DNA of 64,000 nt from JAGQPD01 sp020426865. Lineage in GTDB: Bacteria > Planctomycetota > Planctomycetia > Pirellulales > Pirellulaceae. The stretch is from positions 558,001 to 622,000 of the forward strand of contig JAWKTN010000005.1 of the NCBI GenBank assembly GCA_041399065.1. Reading direction: 5' to 3'. The notes beneath the pieces are model-generated. The model made no database searches. It was not told the origin of the DNA and worked only from the letters and a program-made list of their open reading frames with translations. This document shows, piece by piece, positions 1-9,672 of this stretch. The first letter of the stretch is position 1, and every line of letters starts with the position of its first letter. The position numbers and the translations under genes are program-made.

Positions 1-131
1 ACCGGCTTATTCTGCCAGAGTCGATGCGAATCGCTTACCGATGCAAACAACTTTGCACAAACGATCGATCCGCAGATCTATTCGCTGGGGTGGTGGGAAT
101 CTTGGTGAAAATCACCGCGCACACGTCGAGC

Positions 132-1058
132 TCAGTTGCGCCACGCATAGCGGAGGATGCAAAACAGGGCACTGAGCCCGTCGCGGATTCCGATCTTCTT
201 GCCTTCTTCCCAAGAACGAGCTTGGTAGCTGATCGGGCGCTCGACGACTCGGCACTTCATCCTCGCCAGTTTTGCCGTGATCTCCGGCTCGAATCCAAAC
301 CGATTTTGTTCCAGAGAAATCTTGCTCAGGACCGATCGGCGGATCGCCTTGTAGCAGGTTTCCATGTCGGTCAGTTTCAAGCCGGTCGTCAGGTTCGACG
401 CCATCGTGAGCATCCGATTACCGAACTGGTGGATGCCGGACGATCCTTTGGCGGTATCGCCCATGAATCGTGAACCAAAGACGGCATCGGCTTGATGGTT
501 TAGCAGTGGCGGAAGGAGCTTCAGCATATCGCGTGGGTCGTATTCCAGATCGGCATCTTGCACGATGACGACGTCACCCATGGCGTGCTGGAATCCAACT
601 CGCAGGGCCGCTCCCTTGCCGGCGTTTTGCGGCTGGTAGACCACTGTCACGTCGGGCAGGCGTTCGAGGCGTTTGAGGATGCGACGCGTTCCGTCGGTAC
701 TGCAATCGTCCACAATAACAATGTCCAAGTTCAGCGGTAATGCGCGGACGCGGCCAACTAACCGCTGGATCGTATTCTCTTCGTTATAGACCGGGATTAC
801 CACAGACAGGCAGAAGCTGGTCGGGATCACGTAACCGACGGGTGGCACTTCATAGTCGCTTTCCAGTGCCATCGCACTGGTTAGATCTTCGACGTGGTCG
901 AGTGTTTCGGTGACGCGGGCGAATGTGTCCAGGGACTCACGCCCGTCCGGCTTTTGGGCCTCGGTCGTGGAATGACGTGCGGGCGAGTTCTGTGGAACGA
1001 CGACGACGGTGTCGCAATCGGTGACGTGGGGATCGGTGGAGGTGGGAATTGCTGTCAT
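132..1058 (-). CDS. Family 2 glycosyltransferase (polyprenyl-phosphate sugar transferase type)
   Basis: A 308-residue GT-A fold glycosyltransferase. The visible motifs are VVIPVYNEEN (about 86-95), VDDCSTDG (about 116-123), a QNAGKG loop and QDADLEYDP (about 167-175), whose Asp residues would bind the metal and nucleotide sugar. TDMETCYK further on is typical of DPM1/DPG-synthase-like GT2 enzymes that load a sugar onto a polyprenyl phosphate. No C-terminal membrane anchor is visible. A longer reading frame extends upstream, but the ATG at 1058 overlaps the stop of the preceding gene in an ATGA arrangement, so I chose it. The first 75 or so residues are Thr/Asp-rich and not part of the catalytic fold. 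Pairing with the upstream multipass protein suggests a lipid-linked sugar donor for envelope glycosylation; that is inference. Confidence 0.85.
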   Translation of the reverse strand: MTAIPTSTDPHVTDCDTVVVVPQNSPARHSTTEAQKPDGRESLDTFARVTETLDHVEDLTSAMALESDYEVPPVGYVIPTSFCLSVVIPVYNEENTIQRLVGRVRALPLNLDIVIVDDCSTDGTRRILKRLERLPDVTVVYQPQNAGKGAALRVGFQHAMGDVVIVQDADLEYDPRDMLKLLPPLLNHQADAVFGSRFMGDTAKGSSGIHQFGNRMLTMASNLTTGLKLTDMETCYKAIRRSVLSKISLEQNRFGFEPEITAKLARMKCRVVERPISYQARSWEEGKKIGIRDGLSALFCILRYAWRN

Positions 1059-2866
1059 AGTTGTGGTTGCTCCGAATAGGGAGTTGCCAAACCGGGCTGG
1101 CGATTGGCGAATCGAGTATGCGGTTCTGAGGTGGGAGGGAATGCTGGCCAAGCGATATAGTCCACCGACGGCTGTCGGTTGGGAGTAACCAGTCGTTGCT
1201 CGTGAGGCAGGAAGTCGCAACCGTCTTGGTCGTCGTAAATGTTGCGACGTCCCCAAAGTTGGCACAGGGAGTCTTCGTAGAGCAATGCCCAGTCGTCACG
1301 TTGTTGTTGCATGATGGTAGTTGAATGGGACTGTCGGCGGCTGATCAGCACGAGGTTGGGATTGCCGCGTCTCAGGATCCGTGCATCGTCGTTCGTGGGG
1401 GAATGTGCGAGGCGATAGCGAGGAACGTGTGGGGCAGTTCCCAAAACGAAATCGAAATGTTCGTCGATAATCTCTTGCGGATAGCAGGTGCGAAAGCGAC
1501 CATCAAATTGCACGGAGATCCCGTGATTCGATTCGACGGGGGTACCGACGGCGGCCAGGACGTACTGGGCCCAGTTGAACGTCACGATCATCCGGCCGTG
1601 CAACTTGTGTTTCGAGATAAAATCAACGGCATCAACAGGGTAGGTACGTGTGTCGACAGGCAATTCGCACACTCTTTGTGCCAACGCTAGTGCCAGTAGA
1701 GCCGAGGTGGCTCCCAAGCTGATCGTGGGGAACCAGTCGACGTAATTGCCGCTGCGAACTGCCTGTTGGGCTGCGCCGCTGATGCGCCAGGCGACCGATT
1801 CCCAATGCTGGGGCATCCAGAAGCCGACCGCGATGGCAAAGAACGGTACATGACGATTGTGTGTAACTGCCTGCCACGCGACAAGCGTCAGGATGGCGAG
1901 GTGTGTAAAATCAATGGGCCGTCGGCTGGCCGCCAATCCGACGACGGTCGTCGTTGCGAGCAAAAGAAACGGTATGAACGATTCATCGTGCCATGAAAGT
2001 GGCTGCCATTCCGTAATTTCGGGGCGGGGCGCGCCCAATGCATTCCACATCCACAGGTGCAACCGGACGCCGTACGGATTGACGAATGTCGCCAATGCGG
2101 CAATCGATGCGATCAGCAGCAGATGGCGAATCAGAGGTATCCGTTTGCTATTGAGGCTGCAAGCTGCCTCGATCGACCGCAGTGCGACGTAAGCGACAAA
2201 GACAACCAGCCCTGCCGCAAAGCCGCCATGTGTGTTCGCCCACAGGCCGATGAGCAGCGGAATTAACCATGCGACGCGACCAACGTGAGTCCCTTCGTGG
2301 ATGGTCCGTGTACGATCGGCGCGTGCCGATCGATAGCCGCGGGGCAAATGCCAGTGGTCTTCCCAGCCGCGGAATGCGCGGGACAAAATGCCAATCAGTA
2401 GTGCAAAGAAGAAGTACGAAAACAAGTGCGGTCGGACGTGCCAGGAGCAGGTGAGATTTACCGCCACCAACAATGCGGTGGCGGTGGCAATGATCGTGCG
2501 GACTTTGCGGTGTTGTGCTCGTAGATAGATCCAGCCGACGATCACCGTTCCCATGACACACTTGCCCAGTAGCAAGGCCCATGGTCCGTAGGTGTCGGCG
2601 GCATAAGCGAAGGCGATTTCGCTGAGATTCTCGTGGTTAATCCAGCGGTAACCTTCGGCCGTATAAGAATATGTGGTTGTAAACGGCAATCCGTGCATCA
2701 GTACCTCACGTCCGTATTGGACGTGCCCCCACAGATCCGGCTCCGCCGAACGCAACGTAAATGCCATGCCACACGCCAATAGCACGGTCAGGTTCCAGAC
2801 CCAGCGTTCCCATCGGTCTATCGCTGTTAAGCTGGTTTCGTCAGCTATTTCGACGTCGGGTGGCAT
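1055..2866 (-). CDS. Multipass membrane protein, glycosyltransferase-like (unknown substrate)
   Basis: A 603-residue protein with about nine to eleven hydrophobic segments and a soluble C-terminal third. Near the N-terminus, after the first membrane segment, it has PDLWGHVQYGREV followed by a Tyr/Trp-rich loop. This resembles the first periplasmic loop, with acidic residues, of GT-C type membrane proteins. I do not recognise a precise family. The start is the ATG at 2866; a TTG six bases upstream is also possible. The stop overlaps the start of the downstream GT2 gene by four bases, so the pair is probably translated together. A role in transferring polyprenyl-linked sugars would fit but is not shown. 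Confidence 0.7.
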   Translation of the reverse strand: MPPDVEIADETSLTAIDRWERWVWNLTVLLACGMAFTLRSAEPDLWGHVQYGREVLMHGLPFTTTYSYTAEGYRWINHENLSEIAFAYAADTYGPWALLLGKCVMGTVIVGWIYLRAQHRKVRTIIATATALLVAVNLTCSWHVRPHLFSYFFFALLIGILSRAFRGWEDHWHLPRGYRSARADRTRTIHEGTHVGRVAWLIPLLIGLWANTHGGFAAGLVVFVAYVALRSIEAACSLNSKRIPLIRHLLLIASIAALATFVNPYGVRLHLWMWNALGAPRPEITEWQPLSWHDESFIPFLLLATTTVVGLAASRRPIDFTHLAILTLVAWQAVTHNRHVPFFAIAVGFWMPQHWESVAWRISGAAQQAVRSGNYVDWFPTISLGATSALLALALAQRVCELPVDTRTYPVDAVDFISKHKLHGRMIVTFNWAQYVLAAVGTPVESNHGISVQFDGRFRTCYPQEIIDEHFDFVLGTAPHVPRYRLAHSPTNDDARILRRGNPNLVLISRRQSHSTTIMQQQRDDWALLYEDSLCQLWGRRNIYDDQDGCDFLPHEQRLVTPNRQPSVDYIAWPAFPPTSEPHTRFANRQPGLATPYSEQPQL

Positions 2867-3183
2867 GGACAATCAGCTTTATAAGAAGTGTGGGGGGCTG
2901 GGACCAAGCCCAGTTTTTCTGCTTGGCAGGGGGAATGGGGTGAGTTTGCGGCTTTTCAATCGCCACGATTCCTGTTCCAATGGAATGTCGCGGGGTCGTT
3001 TGGCGACCAGCGAATCTTCCCACGGGACACCAAACCATACCTTATGCACGAGAAGTAGTGCGGGTCCTGCAAAGTGGTTAACCGTGCCCGCCAGTTCGTT
3101 TATAACGACGGTAGGGGTAAGGTGGGTTGTTCCAGCGCCTCCCCGCTCGTCCTCGTTGATGTTCGTAAGCTTGGGTAACAATC
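2867..3183. other. Divergent intergenic region
   Basis: 317 bp between two divergently transcribed genes, so it should carry promoters for both. It contains a small inverted repeat, CCAAGC/GCTTGG, at about 2904-2926. I see no convincing sigma-70 boxes or small gene. Confidence 0.5.
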
Positions 3184-4233
3184 ATGTCCGACGGAAATAA
3201 GTCGCGAAACCGTTCGCAATCATCGCCTGCTGGCTCGGCAGATGAGAAGGCCGCGTTGTCGCCCGAAACCCGGAAGGTGGAAATCGATGGCGTAACGCTA
3301 CACTTGAGCCATGCGCACCAGTCGGAAGGAACGTGGATTGGGCAGCGGGAGATATTGCAGCAGTTGCTGGCCTGTTGGCTGGTGGTCGACGACCGCGACC
3401 TGCCTCTGACGCCACGGTTGGTCGGGGCACCCGGAATGGGCAAGACGGCGTTGGCCATGGCCGGTGCTCGCCTGCGCAACCAGCCGCTCTATATCTACCA
3501 ATGCACCGCCGACACGCGGCCTGAAGATCTTTTGGTAACGCCGGTGCTGGCGGAAAGCGGCAAGATCGCCTACCACGCTTCGCCCCTGGTAACCGCCATG
3601 CTGACAGGTGGGCTTTGCGTGCTGGATGAAGGCAATCGGATGAACGAAAAGTCCTGGGCCAGTCTCGCGCCGCTGCTGGACCATCGCCGCTATGTGGAAT
3701 CGATCGTGGCTGGCATCACGATCCACGCCAGCAAGGAATTCCGTTGTGCGGTGACCATGAATCAGGACGAGTCAACGTACGAAATCCCGGACTATATTCT
3801 CAGTCGCCTGCAACCTACGTTGCCGCTGAGTTATCCCGATCGCCACGATGAATTAGAAATCCTCCGCTACCATTTGCCGTTTGCCGAACCGGAGATGTTG
3901 GCGATGACCGTCGACTTTTTGCAGCGGTCGCACGAGCTGCGGCTTGACTTTTCACCGCGTGACGGCATCAATCAATTGCGATATGCGATGAAACGACTGA
4001 TGCAAGATCCGACGCATCCGATCAGTAAAGATTCGGCTTGGCGCGAAGCCTTGGAGAACTGCCTGGGTGAAGATGCGTTGGATTTAGAATCGATGGCCGA
4101 ACGGCGGCAACGCACGCTCGGCGGCGATGCCGTACCCTTGGGGTTAGGGGATTTCTTTTTTTCCGGAGAAGATCCGCTCAATCCCGATTGGCAAGAATTC
4201 GATGACGATGACGAAGATGAGACCCCATTTTGA
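3184..4233 (+). CDS. MoxR-family AAA+ ATPase
   Basis: A 349-residue cytoplasmic AAA+ ATPase. Walker A is GAPGMGKT (about 81-88) and Walker B is LCVLDEGNRM (about 144-153). The following MN.ES.YEIPDYILSRLQP segment is typical of MoxR/AAA_5 proteins, which act as chaperone-like ATPases, usually with a von Willebrand A partner. The N-terminal 30 residues are low complexity and the C-terminus is very acidic. The ATG at 3184 is the natural start. The next gene begins 48 bp downstream on the same strand, so this is probably the first gene of an operon. No VWA gene lies nearby, which is unusual for the family. Confidence 0.85.
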   Translation: MSDGNKSRNRSQSSPAGSADEKAALSPETRKVEIDGVTLHLSHAHQSEGTWIGQREILQQLLACWLVVDDRDLPLTPRLVGAPGMGKTALAMAGARLRNQPLYIYQCTADTRPEDLLVTPVLAESGKIAYHASPLVTAMLTGGLCVLDEGNRMNEKSWASLAPLLDHRRYVESIVAGITIHASKEFRCAVTMNQDESTYEIPDYILSRLQPTLPLSYPDRHDELEILRYHLPFAEPEMLAMTVDFLQRSHELRLDFSPRDGINQLRYAMKRLMQDPTHPISKDSAWREALENCLGEDALDLESMAERRQRTLGGDAVPLGLGDFFFSGEDPLNPDWQEFDDDDEDETPF

Positions 4234-4281
4234 TCGTCGCCAGCTGATACCACTTCATGTTCTTCGAGGGAAGTCGTAAAC

Positions 4282-6291
4282 GTGTTGCACCCGCTGCTAC
4301 GCATCGACGATCGCATATCGGTGATTCCCGTGATTCACGGCAGTGGCGATTTTTCCGTCGAAGTTCGCCGGATCATGCTCGCACATCAGTTCGACTGCGT
4401 GGCCGTTCCATTGCCACCTTCGTTCCAGGCTCACGTTGAGGCGGCCATCGAGCAATTGCCAGTTCCCATGCTTGTCGTTCAGCGGGAACCATCCCTTCGC
4501 AAATTCGACACACAATGGTCGCCAGCCTCCGATGCATGGGACGACGATCAGAACGATTTGGGGGCCGAATTCGATCCAGACGACGATTACGACGAAAGTC
4601 TGCATGACGAGCTGGATAGCGAGTTCGACAGCGAGCTATACGATGAATCAGGCGAACAAGGTGATGACGGTGATTTGGATGGCACGATCAGTTACGTGCC
4701 AATCGATCCTTGCCAGCCGGTGATTGCGGCGATTCGGGCGGCGATGGGGGAACACATTCCGCGAGCATTCATCGATCTCGAAACTGCACATTTTTGTCAT
4801 TACGCCGACGTCCTCCCAGATCCATACGCACTGAAGAAAGTCAAACTCGAACGCTTCAGCGGCGCGCTGCTTCCGGCGTTGATGCCACTGCCGGAAGGGC
4901 AGCCTCAGCATCGGGCCGTTCAAATGGCGTGGCGCTTGCGCCATCTGGCACTCCGTTATCGGTCGATCTTGTTTGTCTGTTCGGTTCGCGATTGGCCGTG
5001 GATTCGGCAAGCCTATGTCGATCGTGTCGAGCCGCCGGTAGAAGATGACGAAGTCGAAGCCACCGAGATCTATCAGGCTGACCCTACCAAATTGTTGTTC
5101 ATGCTCGGCGAACTACCATTTATCACGGGGCTCTACGAACAAGCACGTGAAATGCTGGACGACGATAACAACCTCTCCATTGATGGTGTCAAGGAGCTGT
5201 TGCTTGCGGCCCGGCAGAGCTATTTTCACGATTTCCGCAAGCGGGCGCGCAAGATTACCCCACAAACGCTCGCGACATGTGTCAAGTACATTCGCAATCT
5301 CTCGCTCATTGAAAACCGCTTGACCCCTGATTTCTACAGTATTGTCATCGCCGCCAAGCAGACGGCGGGTGACGGATTCGCGCTGCACGTTGCCGAACGA
5401 GCACGAGATTATCCCTACCAACGCGAAACCACTTATCCGCACGTTGAGATGGCGCTCCAGCGAGCCAGGTTGCCCAATGGCGATATTGTCCACACGATCA
5501 ATCGATTGCCGGGGCATCCGATGGTTTGGCGTCGATGTGAGTTGCTCCCGCGACCCGATCAGAAACAACAGCAAGATTGGAACATGCGCTGGAATCCCCT
5601 CCGGCAATGCAGCTGGCCACCCGAAGACGAGTTGATCGAAGGATTCCGTGCTCGCGTCGTCGAACGAGCTCAAATGTTGATGGGTGCAGACCTGGCACGG
5701 ACCGAAAAGTTCACCACCAGCATCAAGGACGGAATCGACATTCGCGATACGCTTCGCAATTGGCATACGGGCGAAATCTACGTCAAGGTACTGCCTCCCA
5801 ATCGAGGTCACTTGGATGCCGCCGTCATGATCTTTGATAGCCCGGCCGATCCGCGTGACTACCCTTGGCGGACGACCTGGTTCGCCGAACACGCCAATGA
5901 ATCGACCTTGGCGTTTTTCGCCACGCACTTTCGCCAACAGATGGTGGGTCCGGGAATTGGCCTGGCTACCTACGGTGGCGCGCTCTTTCTTTTTCCCCCT
6001 GTTCACATTCCCGATATCTGGCAAGATTCGCGGCTCGATTTCACCGAAACGCTGGAAGAACGGCTATTGGCGGCGGCCTGCCTCCACAGTCAGTCACCAC
6101 AGATTGCATTGATGTCGCCATTGCCGCCAGGTCCAGGATGGCGCCGCTTGGCCCGACGGTTCAAAAAATCGTGGGTCCACGTACCGATCAGTAGCTTCGG
6201 TGACTCCACCGTCCAGCAGTTGCGGATGGTTCACGTTTTGAACGGACATCACGTACGTAGTTACGCCGCGCATTTCATCCGCCGCGCATGA
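4282..6291 (+). CDS. Unknown 669-residue protein in the MoxR operon
   Basis: Large, apparently cytoplasmic protein with no signal peptide. The start is a GTG at 4282, preceded by GAGGGA at 4266-4271. Residues 1-60 (ISVIPVIHGSGDFSVEVRR..) read like an alternating beta/alpha domain. A highly acidic linker follows at about 75-135, with long runs of Asp and Glu. The middle contains WRLRHLALRYRSILFVCS-type segments, which remind me loosely of TraB/ChaN-like or DUF5682-like proteins found beside MoxR ATPases. I cannot confirm that family by eye. It lies between the MoxR gene and a hydrolase gene (13 bp gap), so it may be a client or effector of the ATPase. Function unknown. Confidence 0.7.
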   Translation: MLHPLLRIDDRISVIPVIHGSGDFSVEVRRIMLAHQFDCVAVPLPPSFQAHVEAAIEQLPVPMLVVQREPSLRKFDTQWSPASDAWDDDQNDLGAEFDPDDDYDESLHDELDSEFDSELYDESGEQGDDGDLDGTISYVPIDPCQPVIAAIRAAMGEHIPRAFIDLETAHFCHYADVLPDPYALKKVKLERFSGALLPALMPLPEGQPQHRAVQMAWRLRHLALRYRSILFVCSVRDWPWIRQAYVDRVEPPVEDDEVEATEIYQADPTKLLFMLGELPFITGLYEQAREMLDDDNNLSIDGVKELLLAARQSYFHDFRKRARKITPQTLATCVKYIRNLSLIENRLTPDFYSIVIAAKQTAGDGFALHVAERARDYPYQRETTYPHVEMALQRARLPNGDIVHTINRLPGHPMVWRRCELLPRPDQKQQQDWNMRWNPLRQCSWPPEDELIEGFRARVVERAQMLMGADLARTEKFTTSIKDGIDIRDTLRNWHTGEIYVKVLPPNRGHLDAAVMIFDSPADPRDYPWRTTWFAEHANESTLAFFATHFRQQMVGPGIGLATYGGALFLFPPVHIPDIWQDSRLDFTETLEERLLAAACLHSQSPQIALMSPLPPGPGWRRLARRFKKSWVHVPISSFGDSTVQQLRMVHVLNGHHVRSYAAHFIRRA

Positions 6292-6304
6292 CAATGATCG
6301 ATCT

Positions 6305-7468
6305 ATGACGCTCGGCAAAATCTTCGCACATCAACAGTATTGCAGTGACGTTCCCGTCGCCCCCTACGAAATCGTTACACCACGTGCACCTTGTCCGGTA
6401 GCCTCCGCGGAGTACCAAGAGCTGCTGTGCGATGCTGGTCAATGTCTTCGCGATGCCAACGTCGTTGCCGTGTACCTGATGCACGGCACTTTTGCTGGTA
6501 CCGATGCCAGTGGACTTTTGGCCGCACTGGAAAGGCTTCGTCCCGATTGGGCGGAGATGCTTGGCGGCCAGCAGAAGTATTGGTTTGATCGAATGTTGGG
6601 CGATTTGGGGAACTTCACGCCACAGGTACGAGACGACCTGGAACGACTGTGGAATCGCGATCGCAAGGCTTCGATACGCGTGGAATTGTTCCATTGGTCC
6701 AGTGAAAACACGCATATCGCACGTGCCGATGCCGCGATTCGGTTGCTCGAAACCTTAGTCGACGCCAATCTACAACCAGGACAACGGGTGCTACTCGTCG
6801 GACACAGCCACGCAGGAAATGTCCTTGCTTTATTAACGAACCTGTTGGCGGGTGGCACGTCAGCACGCGCCGATTTCTTTGAAGCGACGAGGGCCTATTA
6901 TCGTTCCCTGACGCGCCGCCGCTGGACGATCGTTGCGTGGGAACGCATGGCAAAGCTGCTGATGAAGGGAGGCAACCCGCTGCAAGGAGTTGGTTTGGAT
7001 GTTGTTACCTTGGGGACGCCGATTTGTTATGGCTGGAACGCCAATGGTTGCGATTCTCTACTCCATTTCGTGAACCATCATTGCTTGCCGGAGATCCCCG
7101 AGTTTCGCACGGTCAGTCCCTTTGCATTCGATACAACATTCACAGAGACCTACGGGGATTTTGTGCAGCAGATCGGGATTACCGGCAGCAACTTCCTTCC
7201 CAACATTTTTGCGTGGCGCACCCACGATGCTGATCGGCGACTAAAACAACTGCTGCATGCGGACATTCCGCGAAGCAGTTATTTGTCGCATCTCAAGTGT
7301 GGGATGCGAGTGGCTCAGACCGGTACCACGTTGCTGGTGGACTACAGCCACGCTGATCCCGAAGGCGCGAAGCAGTTGCTCGGTCACGGTATCTACACCC
7401 GACGCAACTGGTTACCGTTTCATTCTCAGGAGATTACCCAGCGATGTCTCAAATCATCCAGATCGTGA
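6305..7468 (+). CDS. Alpha/beta-hydrolase-like protein
   Basis: 387 residues. The segment VVAVYLMHGTFAG supplies an HG-type oxyanion strand, and LLVGHSHAGN (around residue 160) is a GxSxG nucleophile elbow with the Ser flanked by two His residues. This is the layout of lipase- and PGAP1-like hydrolases. A candidate acid/His pair lies in the second half, but I cannot assign it. No signal peptide is evident. It starts 13 bp after the 669-residue gene, and its 3' end overlaps the start of cutA by 25 bp, so all four plus-strand genes look co-transcribed. The substrate is unknown. Confidence 0.7.
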   Translation: MTLGKIFAHQQYCSDVPVAPYEIVTPRAPCPVASAEYQELLCDAGQCLRDANVVAVYLMHGTFAGTDASGLLAALERLRPDWAEMLGGQQKYWFDRMLGDLGNFTPQVRDDLERLWNRDRKASIRVELFHWSSENTHIARADAAIRLLETLVDANLQPGQRVLLVGHSHAGNVLALLTNLLAGGTSARADFFEATRAYYRSLTRRRWTIVAWERMAKLLMKGGNPLQGVGLDVVTLGTPICYGWNANGCDSLLHFVNHHCLPEIPEFRTVSPFAFDTTFTETYGDFVQQIGITGSNFLPNIFAWRTHDADRRLKQLLHADIPRSSYLSHLKCGMRVAQTGTTLLVDYSHADPEGAKQLLGHGIYTRRNWLPFHSQEITQRCLKSSRS

Positions 7469-7761
7469 CGACGACCGGCAGTCAGGGAGACGCGGAACAG
7501 CTTGCCCGGGCATTGGTCGATGAGCGTTTGGCGGCATGTGTGCAGATCGTCGGCCCGATCGCCAGTGTTTACCGATGGCAAGGCAAGGTCGAAACGGCGA
7601 GTGAATGGCAGTGCCTTGCCAAGACTCGGCGCGATTTGTTCGATCGGGTTGCCGTCCGTATTCGACAGTTGCACGCTTATGAAACGCCAGAGATTATCGC
7701 GGTACCAGTCGAACTTGGTCTGCCGGAATACCTGGATTGGCTGCAGGAACAGGTTTCCTAG
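7444..7761 (+). CDS. cutA: Divalent-cation tolerance protein CutA
   Basis: A 105-residue CutA1-family protein of usual length. Conserved features are ARALVDERLAACVQIV, the SVYRWQGKVE strand, KTRRDLFDRV, and the ending HAYETPEIIAVPV..G.PEYLDWL. CutA forms small ferredoxin-fold trimers and has been linked to copper tolerance and, in other systems, to signalling; its biochemical role is not settled. The ATG at 7444 lies inside the 3' end of the hydrolase gene, in another frame. This implies translational coupling. Confidence 0.92.
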   Translation: MSQIIQIVTTTGSQGDAEQLARALVDERLAACVQIVGPIASVYRWQGKVETASEWQCLAKTRRDLFDRVAVRIRQLHAYETPEIIAVPVELGLPEYLDWLQEQVS

Positions 7762-7902
7762 CGATCGAGGTTGTGGACGTGTCGACCCATGGTTTCCAGC
7801 GGGAGACTGCATACGATATGATGGTTTGCCGACACCAGACTTCCGCTGCGTGTTGGTATTCTTTACGCTGCCAAGGTTGTCGGGCGAGATTCGGTAGAAG
7901 CC

Positions 7903-8325
7903 GTGCGCGAGTTTCATATTGTCATACATCGGATGCCCCAGTCGCCGGAATCGGTGGGCACATTCCGCTGGCTCGATTTAGAGATGCCGGCTTGGCAGCC
8001 ATTGCGAGGCATGCTGGCGGAGCCATTGCCGATCGATTTTGCGACCGCCGAGCAACGGCTAGGTGCATTACCGCTGATGTTCTTTGAGCCGGATGGCTAT
8101 TTTCTATGGGGGCGCGGGTCGGGTGTCGAGCGTTGGCAGATCAACGGCCAACTTACTGACGACGGCCAGCAGATGCTCTACATTACGGCTCGGGGACGGA
8201 TGCCTCGGCAACCATTCGAACAGTTTCTCACCGTATTCGGGTGGCCTGACGTTCCGCTGGCGATTCAGCTGGTCGTGGAAGGCGTGATGATTGCCGCCGC
8301 CGACTTCCTCGCGGCAATGGAGTAA
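7903..8325 (+). CDS. Conserved-looking hypothetical protein
   Basis: 140 residues starting at a GTG (7903). The sequence is compact and hydrophobic-patterned, with phrases such as MFFEPDGYFLW and PFEQFLTVFGWPDVPLAIQLVVEG. It has no signal peptide, membrane segment or recognised motif. It lies 141 bp after cutA on the same strand and converges with ugd. Codon use matches the neighbours, so I think it is a real gene of unknown function. Confidence 0.55.
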   Translation: MREFHIVIHRMPQSPESVGTFRWLDLEMPAWQPLRGMLAEPLPIDFATAEQRLGALPLMFFEPDGYFLWGRGSGVERWQINGQLTDDGQQMLYITARGRMPRQPFEQFLTVFGWPDVPLAIQLVVEGVMIAAADFLAAME

Positions 8326-8358
8326 GCGAGAGACGTGGATCGGTCGCCGACATGCCGA

Positions 8359-9672
8359 TTACGCACCAACGACAGTTCGACCGATCGAGTAGTAAGTAAA
8401 ACCTTGCTCGACGATCGTCTCCGGTTGATAGAGGTTTCGGCCATCGAAGATTACGGGCTTGGCCATCAGGCGTTTCATTTCGCCGAAATCAGGAGTCCGA
8501 AATTCTGTCCATTCGGTAAGTATCGCTAGGGCATCGGCATTTTCCAACGCGTCCATGGGTTGCTCGCAGAATCGGATCTTGTCGCCGTACAAACGTTGTG
8601 CGTTCATATTGGCTTCGGGATCATGAGCTTGAACTTTTGCCCCCAGTTCTAGCAATCGGTCGATCAGCACAAGTGCGGGAGCTTCGCGAATATCATCGGT
8701 ACGAGGCTTGAAGGCGATTCCCCATATGGCGATAGTTTTTCCCTTCAAGTTGCCGCTGAAGTGTTTTTCAATCTTGGTTTGTAGTACGAGTTTTTGTTGT
8801 TGATTCACCCAGTCGACGGCCTCCAAGATCCGCGGTTCGATGCCCGCGTCGTTGAAGGTGCTGATCATGGCGCGCACGTCTTTCGGGAAGCAACTTCCCC
8901 CGTAGCCGACGCCTGGGAACAAGAAGGCGAAGCCGATACGGCTGTCGTGGCCGATTCCGCGACGCACGTCGTTGATGTCGGCGTGGTAGACTTCGCACAG
9001 GTTGGCCATTTGATTGATGAAACTGATTTTGGTTGCCAGCAGTGCGTTGGCGACATACTTCGTCAGCTCGGCACTTTCGGGGGACATCACCAGAAATGGC
9101 TTATCGGTGCGGAGGAAGGGTGCGTAGAGCTTGTGTAGAATTTTGGCCGATTCTTCTTCGCGTACTCCCACGACGACTCGATCGGGTTTGGTAAAGTCGT
9201 CGATCGCCGCGCCTTCCTTGAGGAATTCGGGGTTACTTGCCACACGGCATTCACGTCCCGTAAGCTCCTTCAGTAGCGCCAGTAGCCTGGCATTGGTTCC
9301 CACGGGTACGGTGCTCTTCGTGACGATGATCGCGTCGGGCAGCAGATGCGGGGCCATTTGTTTTGCGACAGTCCACAACGCTGACAGGTCCGCGGAGCCA
9401 TCGTCTCCTTGCGGTGTTCCAACTGCCAGATAGATGATGTTCGCCGTTTTCACCGCAGCAGTCAGGTCGGTGGTAAAACGTAGTCGCTTGGCGGCAATAT
9501 TCCGGTGGACCAGTTCGGTTAACCCCGGTTCGTAAATCGGGATCTTGCCGTTGTTAAGCGCCTCGATTTTTGCTGCATCAATGTCAATGCAGGTGACACT
9601 GTTTCCACTGTCAGCAAAACATGTTCCGGTTACCAAGCCAACGTAGCCGGTGCCTACCACGGAGATCTTCAT
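8359..9672 (-). CDS. ugd: UDP-glucose 6-dehydrogenase
   Basis: A 437-residue cytoplasmic enzyme that oxidises UDP-glucose to UDP-glucuronate with two NAD+, feeding exopolysaccharide or glycan synthesis. It has the N-terminal Rossmann motif GTGYVGLVTG (7-16), AVGTPQ, STVPVGT, NPEFLKEG and GVGYGGSCFPKD with the catalytic Cys at 261. The C-terminal UDP-binding domain includes GIAFKPRTDDIREAP. Length is normal for the family. It is transcribed toward the unknown gene at 7903-8325 and is followed upstream by gyrA on the same strand across a 171-bp gap. Confidence 0.96.
   Translation of the reverse strand: MKISVVGTGYVGLVTGTCFADSGNSVTCIDIDAAKIEALNNGKIPIYEPGLTELVHRNIAAKRLRFTTDLTAAVKTANIIYLAVGTPQGDDGSADLSALWTVAKQMAPHLLPDAIIVTKSTVPVGTNARLLALLKELTGRECRVASNPEFLKEGAAIDDFTKPDRVVVGVREEESAKILHKLYAPFLRTDKPFLVMSPESAELTKYVANALLATKISFINQMANLCEVYHADINDVRRGIGHDSRIGFAFLFPGVGYGGSCFPKDVRAMISTFNDAGIEPRILEAVDWVNQQQKLVLQTKIEKHFSGNLKGKTIAIWGIAFKPRTDDIREAPALVLIDRLLELGAKVQAHDPEANMNAQRLYGDKIRFCEQPMDALENADALAILTEWTEFRTPDFGEMKRLMAKPVIFDGRNLYQPETIVEQGFTYYSIGRTVVGA

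Noticed and set aside
1..131. Gene at the left edge
   Set aside because: The only open frames are antisense shadows of the GT2 gene; no independent signal is visible.
937..1299. Alternative upstream starts for the GT2 gene and a nearby minus-strand frame
   Set aside because: The upstream part is antisense-free but lies inside the preceding membrane-protein gene in another frame; the ATGA junction at 1058 explains the start.
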